Shown here: in pieces, positions 1 to 8,082 of the stretch
How positions within the stretch are numbered: the stretch's first letter is position 1
How the letters are laid out: each line of letters starts with the position of its first letter
Translations under genes and position numbers: made by a program
Notes under the pieces: model-generated
What the model was told of the DNA's origin: nothing
Databases searched by the model: none
What the model saw: the letters and a program-made list of their open reading frames with translations, nothing else
Source: Sphingobacteriales bacterium JAD_PAG50586_3
Lineage (GTDB): Bacteria > Bacteroidota > Bacteroidia > CAMBQF01
Reading direction: 5' to 3'
DNA length: 64,000 bases
Assembly (NCBI GenBank): GCA_023213195.1
Contig: CP096135.1
Span: forward strand, 186,001-250,000

Positions 1-1292
1 TCGTTAGATATGGAATATTGTATTTGCTCTACCAAATCGCCTTCTAAAGCAGCTTTTTTCAATATAGCGTTAAGCTCGTCTTTGCTGGTTTTGGTTTTAA
101 GGTTAAGGCTAAGGATAACCAACGAAACATCGGGGGTTGGTACGCGTACCGAGTTAGCAGTAAGCTTGCCCGAAAGTACCGGAAGCACCTTTTTAATAGC
201 ACTATCGGCACCAGTCTCGGTAATAACCATGTTTAACGCTGCAGAACGGCCACGGCGGTATTTTGCGTGGTAGTTATCCAACAGGTTTTGGTCGTTAGTG
301 TAAGAGTGGATAGTTTCTAAATGGCCGTTATCTATACCTACGCTTTCTTCTACCACTTTAAGTATAGGAATAATTGCGTTAGTAGTACACGATGCAGCAG
401 AGAAAATAGTATCGCTATCGGCAGGGTGGTTTAGGTGGTTTACACCGTGAACAATGTTAGGCACATCGCCCTTGCCGGGGGCAGTTAAAAGCACCTGGCT
501 AATACCGTTAGATTTTAAGTGCAAGCCAAGACCTTCGCGGTCGCGGAAAACACCGGTATTATCAATAACAAGAGCGTTGGTTATGCCGTGCGCTTCGTAA
601 TCTACCGCATCAGGAGATTTGGCAGCAATTAATTTAACTGTGTGTCCGTTAATTATAAGGGCATTGTTTTCCACATCGGCAGTAATAGTGCCTAGGAATG
701 GCCCGTGGATAGAATCGTTACGTAAAAGGTCGGCACGCTTTTCAATATCATCTTTAGATAAAGAACGGGTAACAATAGCGCGAAGACGCAATTGCTCGCC
801 TTTACCGGCTTGCGTTATAAGCTCGCGGGCGGCTAAGCGGCCAATACGACCAAAACCGTATAAAACAACATCTTTAGGGGTTAGGCTTGCTGCTGCATTA
901 CCAACAAAGCCGTTTAATTTAGCGCCTAAAAATTCAGCTTGGGAAGCAAATGATGAACCTTCGGTTACCCACTCTGCTGCCAAACGGCCAATATCTAAAC
1001 GCGATGGGGCAATATCAATTTTCAATAACTCGCCCGATAGGGTAAGCACATCGTTAATGGTAATAGGCTTGCCAACAAAATTACGGGCATAATCAATAAG
1101 GCCCAAAACCTCGCTAACGCTACGGTTTACCAGTTGATTACGGAAAATTACCAACTCAACAGATTTGTCTAACCACAGGTGGCTAACATTGTTGATTACC
1201 TGTACGGCCGATTTTTCCTGTTCAATCCAACCGTTAAGCTGTGTTTCGTAATTGCCTAGTTCGGTTGCCAAAGTTGCAGTATTGCTTTCCAT
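1..1292 (-). CDS. gap: Glyceraldehyde-3-phosphate dehydrogenase, long form (partial, cut by window edge)
   Basis: NAD-dependent phosphorylating GAPDH of glycolysis and gluconeogenesis, cytoplasmic. The gene starts at ATG 1290-1292 and runs off the left edge, so about 430 codons are present. Seen in the translation: a ~140-residue N-terminal extension, then the Rossmann motif GFGRIGR (about residues 145-151), the catalytic segment AASCTTNA (Cys near residue 300) and the downstream HSYTNDQN and YRRGRSAALN segments. Known: the extended form is common in Bacteroidota, where it is often annotated simply as GAPDH. No frameshift is seen in the part present. Its upstream neighbour on the same strand is the desaturase, separated by about 140 bases, so co-transcription is possible but not shown. 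Confidence 0.93.
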   Translation of the reverse strand, partial: MESNTATLATELGNYETQLNGWIEQEKSAVQVINNVSHLWLDKSVELVIFRNQLVNRSVSEVLGLIDYARNFVGKPITINDVLTLSGELLKIDIAPSRLDIGRLAAEWVTEGSSFASQAEFLGAKLNGFVGNAAASLTPKDVVLYGFGRIGRLAARELITQAGKGEQLRLRAIVTRSLSKDDIEKRADLLRNDSIHGPFLGTITADVENNALIINGHTVKLIAAKSPDAVDYEAHGITNALVIDNTGVFRDREGLGLHLKSNGISQVLLTAPGKGDVPNIVHGVNHLNHPADSDTIFSAASCTTNAIIPILKVVEESVGIDNGHLETIHSYTNDQNLLDNYHAKYRRGRSAALNMVITETGADSAIKKVLPVLSGKLTANSVRVPTPDVSLVILSLNLKTKTSKDELNAILKKAALEGDLVEQIQYSISN

Positions 1293-1434
1293 TATATAAA
1301 AGGGGGTTGTTTTAGGACTGCAAAGGTAGGAAAAAAGGGGCGAATTTTAATGCAAATTTCAGAATGCATAATGTATTTTGCCAATGCACATATAATACAC
1401 AGCAGCAAAGCATATCACACTAAGGAATTGCTAA

Positions 1435-2555
1435 TTAAAGTGATTTTTGGCTACCCAGCTTTTTAAGCATTTTGGCATGCTCCCACAAGGCGCGGCGGAA
1501 TGTTGGCTGCACATGGTACGGAATATTAAATTCCTGCGCTGTTTGCTGCACAATAGGGGCCAGTTTACGGTAATGCACATGGCATACACGGGTAAACAAG
1601 TGGTGCTCTATCTGAAAATTCAACCCACCAATAAACCACGATAATAAACGGTTTTTAGGGGCAAAGTTGGCGGTGTTTTCCATTTCGTGTATGGCCCAGC
1701 TGTCTTCCATTTTATGTTTGCTGTCTTCTTTGGTAACAGGGGCCGCGTAGCCCGATGTTTCCATAACGTGGGCCGGTTGAAATACACACGACAGGAACAG
1801 CCCTGTAACAAAGTGCATCAACAAAAAGCCGAATATTACATAGTACCAAGGCATGCCTGAGAAAAGGATAGGCAGCACAATGATATATCCGTAGTAGAAA
1901 ATTTTATACAAGGTAAGGCTAAAAACGGCCTTTTTAAGTGTTGTACGTTGTTTGATTAACAAGTCTTTACGCTTGTAGCGGATTACCTGTATAAAGTCTT
2001 TGGCGGTCATCCAATACAACGTCATAATAGAATAGAAAAACCAGATATACAAAAACTGGTATTTATGGAACCAATACAACGGCTGGCGGGGCGAAAGGCG
2101 AAGGAATACAACACCTTCAATATCTTCATCAAGCCCGGCAATATTGGTATAGGTATGGTGCAAAACGTTGTGCTGAATTTTCCAGTTTACGCTAAAACCA
2201 CCTACAGCTTCTAATATATAGCCTATAAACCTGTTTACTTTTTTGTTGGGAGAATACGTGCCGTGGTTAGCATCGTGCATTACCGATGTGCCAATGCCTA
2301 TTAACCCAATAGCCATGATAAACCAAAGGCCGAAAAACAGCCAACTGCTAATAGATGCTACTCCTGTTATAATAAGCACAATAGGAGCAAAATACAGCAG
2401 AAGCATTATAATGGTTTTTACCCACATAGCGGCATTGGCGTAGGGCGAAATATTATGTGTTTCGAAATAAGCCTTGGCCCTTTCTGCCACGGTATCTAAA
2501 AAGTTGTGGTGACCCTTAGGGGCAAAACTTACTATATTTATTTTTTTACTTTCAT
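1435..2555 (-). CDS. Fatty acid desaturase (acyl-lipid/acyl-CoA type), N-terminal frameshift
   Basis: Membrane di-iron desaturase that introduces a double bond into fatty acyl chains. Counting from the GTG at 2490, the three histidine boxes are HDANHG (72-77), HNVLHH (107-112) and QIEHH (293-297), with hydrophobic segments near 25-70 and 185-240. The GTG at 2490 is probably not the true start: family-like sequence continues upstream (IVSFAPKGHHNFLDT). An ATG at 2555 reads MKVKK and joins this frame if the 7-T tract at 2541-2547 (A7 on the coding strand) were one base longer. I therefore extend the gene to 2555 and place a frameshift at that tract. The alternatives are a homopolymer sequencing error or slippage on A7. 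Confidence 0.88.
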
Positions 2556-2654
2556 ACTACAAAGTTTAACGTGTAGCGGGGGCTTTTGTTTGGGTTATTT
2601 TAAAGTATAAAGATAACCCTTTAAATATTACCACAGTATTAATTGCTAATTAGC

Positions 2655-2662
2655 TAATTTTG
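2655..2662 (+). promoter_or_regulatory. Candidate -7 element TAATTTTG
   Basis: Matches the Bacteroidota -7 consensus TAnnTTTG. It ends six bases before the ATG at 2668, so transcription would start at or next to the start codon (a leaderless or nearly leaderless mRNA). No convincing -33 TTG is seen at the usual spacing, so this is a motif match only. Confidence 0.35.
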
Positions 2663-2667
2663 CACCA

Positions 2668-2871
2668 ATGTATATCCTTAAAATAAAAGGCACAGCCAAA
2701 ATACCCGATTATATCCAACTGCGCGGAGACGATTTTACGCTAAAAGCCTATTTTAGGCTAGACAGGCCCGACAAATCGCTAGAGCGCATTGGCATGGGCG
2801 ATAAATTGGAAAAGATAATGGAATTTGCTGCCACACTGCCCTTTGGCAAAATAGAAAAGATAGAACTGTAG
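2668..2871 (+). CDS. Small conserved-looking protein upstream of ftsE (67 aa)
   Basis: Function not recognised. It is a 67-residue soluble protein with no signal peptide or membrane segment, mixed alpha/beta composition and a charged C-terminus (GKIEKIEL). Its stop (TAG 2869-2871) lies two bases before the ftsE ATG at 2874, so translational coupling in one operon is likely. The order small ORF-ftsE-AEC transporter on tight spacing supports it as a real gene. A candidate -7 element sits immediately upstream. Confidence 0.7.
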   Translation: MYILKIKGTAKIPDYIQLRGDDFTLKAYFRLDRPDKSLERIGMGDKLEKIMEFAATLPFGKIEKIEL

Positions 2872-2873
2872 CC

Positions 2874-3551
2874 ATGCAAAACGTTATTGAGCTAAAAAAC
2901 CTAAGTGTTGCGCAAGGCACTAATGTGGTGTTAAAAAACATTAACATAACCATAGAGCCGGGCGAGTTTCTCTACCTTATTGGCAAAACCGGCAGTGGTA
3001 AAAGCAGCCTGCTAAAGGTTTTGTATGGCGAGATTGAACCCCATAGCGGCAACGCCATGGTAGCAGGCTACCAAATAGAGGGCCTTAAACGTAAAGATGT
3101 ACCTTTTCTTCGCCGCAAACTGGGTATTGTTTTTCAGGATTTTCAGTTACTGTCTGATAGATCTGTAAATGCCAACCTGGAGTTTGTGCTACGTGCAACC
3201 GGCTGGAAAGACAAACAGGATATTGACCTGCGCATACGCGAGGTTTTAGAACGCATACACCTTGGCAGCAAGGGCCACAAAATGCCGCACGAACTTTCGG
3301 GCGGAGAGCAGCAGCGTGTAGCCGTAGCCCGCGCCCTGCTTAACAACCCCGATATTATTTTGGCCGATGAGCCTACCGGCAACCTTGACCCTGAAACATC
3401 AGAAGAAATAGTAAAGCTGTTTATTGAGATTAAAAACAGCGGCAAAACGGTTGTAATGGCCACGCACGACTACTCCCTGTTTAAGCGCTTTACCGCCCGC
3501 ACCCTAAAGTGCGACAATGGCATGGTGATAGACTCTAAGTTGCTGGATTAA
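2874..3551 (+). CDS. ftsE: FtsE-type ABC transporter ATP-binding protein
   Basis: ATPase subunit expected to pair with FtsX in the FtsEX complex at the divisome, which controls peptidoglycan hydrolysis through periplasmic EnvC-type activators. Seen: Walker [10 protein letters not shown] (37-45), Q-loop VFQDFQ (86-91), signature LSGGEQQR (141-148), Walker B IILADE (161-166) and the H-loop MATHD. Its 225 residues match the usual FtsE length. No ftsX is adjacent; the next gene is an AEC transporter. An EnvC-like M23 protein is encoded at 22.1-23.4 kb, which would fit the same pathway (inference). LolD-like exporters are close relatives, so the exact subfamily rests on overall similarity. Confidence 0.82.
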   Translation: MQNVIELKNLSVAQGTNVVLKNINITIEPGEFLYLIGKTGSGKSSLLKVLYGEIEPHSGNAMVAGYQIEGLKRKDVPFLRRKLGIVFQDFQLLSDRSVNANLEFVLRATGWKDKQDIDLRIREVLERIHLGSKGHKMPHELSGGEQQRVAVARALLNNPDIILADEPTGNLDPETSEEIVKLFIEIKNSGKTVVMATHDYSLFKRFTARTLKCDNGMVIDSKLLD

Positions 3552-3555
3552 TTCC

Positions 3556-4461
3556 ATGTCGAATTTTGTACTGATTGGTTTTTGCATACTTGCCGGGGTC
3601 TTTTTCCGCTACCGCAAACTGGTACCGCCCGATGCGCATAAAGGCATTAACGCGTGGATTATCAACCTGGCGTTGCCCGCAGTATCGTTCAAGTACCTGC
3701 CGTATATCAACTGGTCTACAGAATTATTAATTCCCGCCTTCTCCCCTATTGTCCTGTTTATTGGTGCGTTGCTGTTTGCCCGCCTTCTATCCATCAAACT
3801 TAAACCTACCGATGCTAATTACGGGGTGCTGCAACTTACGTCCGGCCTTAGTAATACATCATTTGTAGGCTTTCCACTTATAATGGCTTATTATGGCGAA
3901 AAGGTGCTGAGCATTGCCATCATCTGCGACCAGGTTACCTTTATGCTATTCTCTGTAGGCGGTATTATTATAGCTATACGTGCTAGCGGAAAAGGCAGTA
4001 TACCATTAGCACAAGCAGCTAAAAAAATATTGCTATTTCCTCCCTTTGTGGGTTGTGTGGCAGCGTTAACTATTCCACGGTTTATAGACATTACCCCTAT
4101 TGCTCCATTCTTTAACATAATGGCTACCACCGTTGCGCCGCTAGCGCTATTTTCTATTGGCCTACAGCTTTCTTTTAACGGGTGGCGAGAACAGATAAAA
4201 CCCATTGCCGCGGTATTAACTTATAAGCTAATACTTGCGCCCATACTAATACTAAGCATAGTACTTGCTTTGGGTGCCAACGGCATAATATCTAAAATAG
4301 CGGTTTTTGAAGCAGCTATGCCGGTGCTGTTATCTGTTGGGGTATTGGCCGATGTTTACGGCATAAACCCGAAGTTGGCTAACCTGATTATCGGCGTAAG
4401 CATTGTGCTATCGTTTATTACTACGTATGTGTGGTTTAATGTGATAGAATTAGTACTATAG
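3556..4461 (+). CDS. AEC (auxin efflux carrier) family transporter
   Basis: Inner-membrane secondary transporter of the AEC superfamily, whose bacterial members export or import organic acids or similar small anions; the substrate cannot be read from sequence. The 301 residues form about ten hydrophobic segments with the family's two-half arrangement. Conserved-looking features include NTSFVGFPL near residues 97-105 and the C-terminal EAAMPVLLSVGVLA. It begins four bases after the ftsE stop and is probably in the same transcript. Family length is normally 300-320 residues, so it looks complete. Confidence 0.82.
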   Translation: MSNFVLIGFCILAGVFFRYRKLVPPDAHKGINAWIINLALPAVSFKYLPYINWSTELLIPAFSPIVLFIGALLFARLLSIKLKPTDANYGVLQLTSGLSNTSFVGFPLIMAYYGEKVLSIAIICDQVTFMLFSVGGIIIAIRASGKGSIPLAQAAKKILLFPPFVGCVAALTIPRFIDITPIAPFFNIMATTVAPLALFSIGLQLSFNGWREQIKPIAAVLTYKLILAPILILSIVLALGANGIISKIAVFEAAMPVLLSVGVLADVYGINPKLANLIIGVSIVLSFITTYVWFNVIELVL

Positions 4462-4540
4462 TTCCGATAAATGCATAAAATTGTTTTGGTTTAGTCAATT
4501 TTTTATTTATAATTTAGTACTACTCTAAACAACTAAAGCC

Positions 4541-5575
4541 ATGCTAAAATATTTTACTTTTTTGTCAATTGTACTGCCAGCAGCTCTAAGTGCACAACTG
4601 TCTGTAAACACCAATGTTAATGCAAATTTATTGGCACGCACTATTGTAAACAACAGTAGTATTAAAGTAGAAAATACCTTTTTTATTGGCTGTCCTGCAG
4701 GCATGGGTACTTTTACTGCAACAAATACCAATTTGGGTTTAACATCCGGTATTATACTAGCATCGGGCAATGCAATAGATGCTATAGGCCCTAACAGTAG
4801 CGAAGGCATGTCATCAAACTCTTGTAATAACGGATTAGCTGCGGGCGATGCTGATTTGGATGCAATATTACAACCGCATTCGCAAACGTCTATGGATGTT
4901 ACTGCAATAGAATTTGATTTCAGTTCTACAACACCAACAACCTTAACACTTACCTACGTTTTTGGCTCGGAAGAATATCCGTCGTTCCTGAATTTTACAT
5001 ACAGCGATTTAGTAGGAATGTTTTTAACCAGCCCGGGACAAGAGAAGCAAAACATAGCGCTTGTTCCCGGCACTACCGACCCTGTAGGTGTAGACTGGAT
5101 TAGCCCTATTACAAACACAGAATACTATATTGATAATGGCGATGGCTCTACCCCACAAGGAACCATACAATACAATGGGTTTACCGTTCCACTCACGGCA
5201 CAGGTTGTTATGGAGCCCAATGTTACTTACCATTTAAAAATTGTAGTTGCCGATGCCGGTGATTACGGTTGGGATGCAGGCGTGTTTATAGGTGGTATTA
5301 TTCCTGTTGCAACCTCTACCATTGAAACCGCTGCTAAAGCATTTAATATGTACCCAAACCCTGCCAATGAATTTGCAATGCTTAACTATGATGGTGTTAA
5401 TAAAGGCGTTGTACAGATATTTGATGCATTAGGACGTATAGTGTACTCTTCTACCCTTAGCAACCAACAAGGAAATATTCAACTGGAAACCGGCAGCTTT
5501 GCCAGCGGCTTGTACAGTGTACGTATACTGGATAACAACGTATCGGTTTGGAATGGAAAATTGGTGGTAGAATAA
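4541..5575 (+). CDS. Choice-of-anchor L domain protein with T9SS type A C-terminal signal
   Basis: Secreted or cell-surface protein. A signal peptide (first ~19 residues, ending LSAQ) is followed by a choice-of-anchor L domain, seen in the segments LGLTSGIILASG, YVFGSEEYPSF and NIALVPGTTDPV and ending near residue 245. The C-terminal ~75 residues are a type A sorting domain (start FNMYPNPANEFA, end SGLYSVRILD...LVVE). Known: such domains direct export by the type IX system and attachment to the outer membrane. A larger paralogue with a type B signal lies at 8083-10233, and two glycosyltransferases on the opposite strand lie between them. Ligand unknown. Confidence 0.85.
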   Translation: MLKYFTFLSIVLPAALSAQLSVNTNVNANLLARTIVNNSSIKVENTFFIGCPAGMGTFTATNTNLGLTSGIILASGNAIDAIGPNSSEGMSSNSCNNGLAAGDADLDAILQPHSQTSMDVTAIEFDFSSTTPTTLTLTYVFGSEEYPSFLNFTYSDLVGMFLTSPGQEKQNIALVPGTTDPVGVDWISPITNTEYYIDNGDGSTPQGTIQYNGFTVPLTAQVVMEPNVTYHLKIVVADAGDYGWDAGVFIGGIIPVATSTIETAAKAFNMYPNPANEFAMLNYDGVNKGVVQIFDALGRIVYSSTLSNQQGNIQLETGSFASGLYSVRILDNNVSVWNGKLVVE

Positions 5576-5613
5576 GGCCTGCTTTTAAGTTTTGGTATGG
5601 TGCGTTGACATTA

Positions 5614-5637
5614 GATCCCGAATCAAGTTCGGGATGA
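5614..5637. repeat. REP-like hairpin (GATCCCGAA..TTCGGGATG)
   Basis: Perfect stem with a TCAAG loop in the gap between two convergent genes. Related hairpins with the same CCCG/CGGG core are seen nested in the dispersed element at 56752-56785, and a similar type occurs inside ispG near 55834. It may also stop transcription, but no T tract follows. Confidence 0.6.
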
Positions 5638-5650
5638 CAGTAAAAAGGTA

Positions 5651-6778
5651 TTACTCCCACTTAATAAGCCCCATAAGCTTTTTAGCATTCTCAGAGTTTG
5701 AGAAGGCGTGCAGGAGTTTTTCTTCGCGCAGGCGGGTATCTACACCGTTGTAGTCTTTCTTCATTAACTGCTCTATGGCTTTGCGCATATCGGCTGCATT
5801 ATCGGCAACGGTACATAATTGCTCCAGTCCGGTATTTTCTACCATGGGTGTATTGGCCACACAAAAGCGCCCGTTAAACAAGGCAGCCAGTAGTTTTAAC
5901 TTAATACCCGTTGCCTGAAAGGTTGGCAGCACATTAATATGGGCCGTGCGTATAAGGCGATGTATTTCTTCGGTAGTAATATCTGATGCAATTTTAACAT
6001 TGCTATGGGTAGCCACGGCTTCGCGAAGTTCTTTACTGGGCTTATTGCCCGCAATAACCAATGGTACTTTAATGGTGTTAAACACCTTTTCTACTAAAAA
6101 CAAAGCAGCCTCGTTATTCTCCGATACATCCAAACTGCCGTGGTATAGCGCAAAGTTGCCCTTACCCTGCTCGGCGGTAAGGTTATCGTTAGGGTGGAAA
6201 GCAGTAACATTATGTACATGCTTGTAGCGCTTAGCCAAGTTAGCTGCATCGTTCGGCGATATGGCCGCTATAAGGTCTGCATGTTTTAATACCTTTTCAA
6301 AGTCGCGTAGTTTACCTGCCTCGCTAAAAAAGTAGAATCGCTTAAACATGTTCTTCTCTACCTTGGCAAGGTTTTCATAATAATCATGTTCAATATTATG
6401 GGTGCGGACTATTTTAAAGCGTTTTTTAAGGCGCTTATCATCAAGATAATAGGTACAGTGCAGCCCTTCAAACAGAATAGGGTAATTATCTTTCAGCAGG
6501 TTTACCATCAGGGCTTCTGCTGTGCGGGTAACCACTATATATGGCTTGGGGCTGAATAAATAACCTTTGCTAACCTTTCGGGGGTAGTAATATACCTTCT
6601 CGCAAATAGCCAACAATTCCAGCGCTGCGGGGCGGCCTTTATATTCAAAACAGTGGAGAATTATTTTAACCCCCAGATTGTGCAGGGCCAAGGCCTTATA
6701 GTACACGTCTATTACCCCGCCATAGCTTGGCGGATATGGAACATCAAACGATACTATGTGGATGTGCTTGCCCTTCAT
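5651..6778 (-). CDS. Glycosyltransferase, GT4/GT-B-like
   Basis: Predicted cytoplasmic GT-B glycosyltransferase; donor and acceptor unknown. The N-terminal half starts HIHIVSFDVPYPPSYGGV, the typical first strand and glycine-rich loop of GT4 enzymes. The C-terminal half carries LVIAGNKPSKELR and a TGIKLKLLAAL segment where GT4 enzymes have the donor-binding GxxxK/E region. At 375 residues it has normal length and no frameshift. It follows another glycosyltransferase (6813-7927) on the same strand with about 34 bases between them, so the two probably form a unit for surface glycan synthesis. Confidence 0.78.
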   Translation of the reverse strand: MKGKHIHIVSFDVPYPPSYGGVIDVYYKALALHNLGVKIILHCFEYKGRPAALELLAICEKVYYYPRKVSKGYLFSPKPYIVVTRTAEALMVNLLKDNYPILFEGLHCTYYLDDKRLKKRFKIVRTHNIEHDYYENLAKVEKNMFKRFYFFSEAGKLRDFEKVLKHADLIAAISPNDAANLAKRYKHVHNVTAFHPNDNLTAEQGKGNFALYHGSLDVSENNEAALFLVEKVFNTIKVPLVIAGNKPSKELREAVATHSNVKIASDITTEEIHRLIRTAHINVLPTFQATGIKLKLLAALFNGRFCVANTPMVENTGLEQLCTVADNAADMRKAIEQLMKKDYNGVDTRLREEKLLHAFSNSENAKKLMGLIKWE

Positions 6779-6812
6779 TTATCCCTAATCCTGTTAGAAT
6801 ATTAGCGCTAAT

Positions 6813-7927
6813 CTAGTAATTGTGTGTAAATATCAACCAAAACCTTTTTTCTTTTTCCCAGTTTAGGTCGGTTAAGGCTTTGGCAGTATTGGCTTTTAGG
6901 GCATTGTATTTTTCTGGGTGGCCCAGCACCTTTTGTATAGCCGCAGCAATATCTTGCGGGTTATGCGATGGTGTTACCACCCCAATATCATATTTCTCAA
7001 TAATGCCTCTCAGCTCTACCAAATCGCTCGATAAAACAGGTATACCCGCCATTATATAATCGAATATTTTATTGGGCAGGCTGAGCAGGTAATTAGTGCT
7101 TAAAGGCTTATCCAGCGTAGCACCCAAATCTGCAACGGCAGTGTAACTCATCATTTGTGACCGTGGCATTTTATCCAGTATCATCACTTTATCTTCTAAA
7201 GCCGAGTCAATCCGCATAAATTTCAGCTTTTCAAAAACATCGCCGCCACCAATAATCAGCAGTAAATAACCATCTAAATAAAGCATACTGTGCATTAACT
7301 CCTCTGCCCCACGGTTTATGTTGATGCCTGCACCTTGTAGTATTATTATCAATTTATCTTCAGGCAGTCCAAGTTCAGCGCGCGTTCTACGCTCAATAGG
7401 AACAACATTAGGCACATTGCGCACCACATTAAACTTAACTCCATATTCATCCTCATAAAGTTTAGCTATTGATTGGTTAACGGTAATACAGAATTTCAAC
7501 TTAGGTATGCAGTAGCGTTCTATCCGCTTCCATATTTTTTGCACCCTTGGCCGACCTTCCAATTCGGGCACGCCTGTGTAATACTCGTGGCTATCGTACA
7601 CCAAGGGGTATTCTTCCAGCGGGCTATAATGGTATTGGGCAGCAGGGTATCTAAATCGTTAGCTACAAGAACCGCTTTAGGTTGAAATAAAAGGAAGAAA
7701 AACAAACGCAGGTTATATTCTGCATAGAATAATGGCCCTTTATTAAACAGTAATTTAAAGCGTTTTGTAGCGTATGGTTTTCCTTTAATTGGCAGGCTAT
7801 TGGGCAATTTACGGCCAACCAGCAAAACATGGTAATTTAATTCAGTAAGAAGCATACAAACTTTTTCTACACGGGCATCGGTAGCCAAATCGTTTGTTAC
7901 TGAAACTATTACATTTTTTATTGCCAT
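6813..7927 (-). CDS. Glycosyltransferase, GT4-like (one frameshift)
   Basis: Second glycosyltransferase of the pair. The start is ATG 7925-7927 (MAIKNVIVSVTNDLATDARV, a GT4-type N-terminus). The reading frame breaks at the G4 tract 7605-7608: one more C on the coding strand (C5) would give the continuous family-like sequence NTPLVYDSHEYYTGVPEL. The C-terminal part has IILQGAGININRG, NYLLSLPNKIFDYIMAGIP and the terminal helix expected for nucleotide-sugar binding. The corrected length is about 371 residues. As it stands, translation would stop shortly after residue 136; I regard the break as a homopolymer error rather than gene decay because both halves are well preserved. Confidence 0.8.
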
Positions 7928-8027
7928 GAACATGCAAATATACATGGTAACAGGTTAAAACGAGGCACTTATTACTCTGTAAAGCCCATTTATTAAATAA
8001 GGGTAAGTTTGTTTTGCATTTTCCAAT

Positions 8028-8035
8028 TTATTTTT
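8028..8035 (+). promoter_or_regulatory. Candidate -7 element TATTTTTG
   Basis: TAnnTTTG match about 48 bases upstream of the start chosen for the choice-of-anchor L/PKD gene. TTG trinucleotides lie at 8008-8010 and 8013-8015, closer than the usual 19-20 base spacing. Confidence 0.3.
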
Positions 8036-8082
8036 GTTATTTTTGTTTCAGGTTGGCAGATACTGTAAACCTGCGAATGCTT

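Noticed and set aside
619..1092. A 157-codon open frame on the plus strand within gap
   Set aside because: It lies antisense to the well-supported GAPDH coding strand and shows no recognisable motif.
2541..2555. Programmed -1 ribosomal frameshifting on A7 in the desaturase gene
   Set aside because: No downstream stimulatory structure is seen, and many other homopolymer frameshifts in the window point to a common technical cause.
5614..5637. Terminator of the choice-of-anchor L gene
   Set aside because: The stem is strong but no T tract follows on either side.
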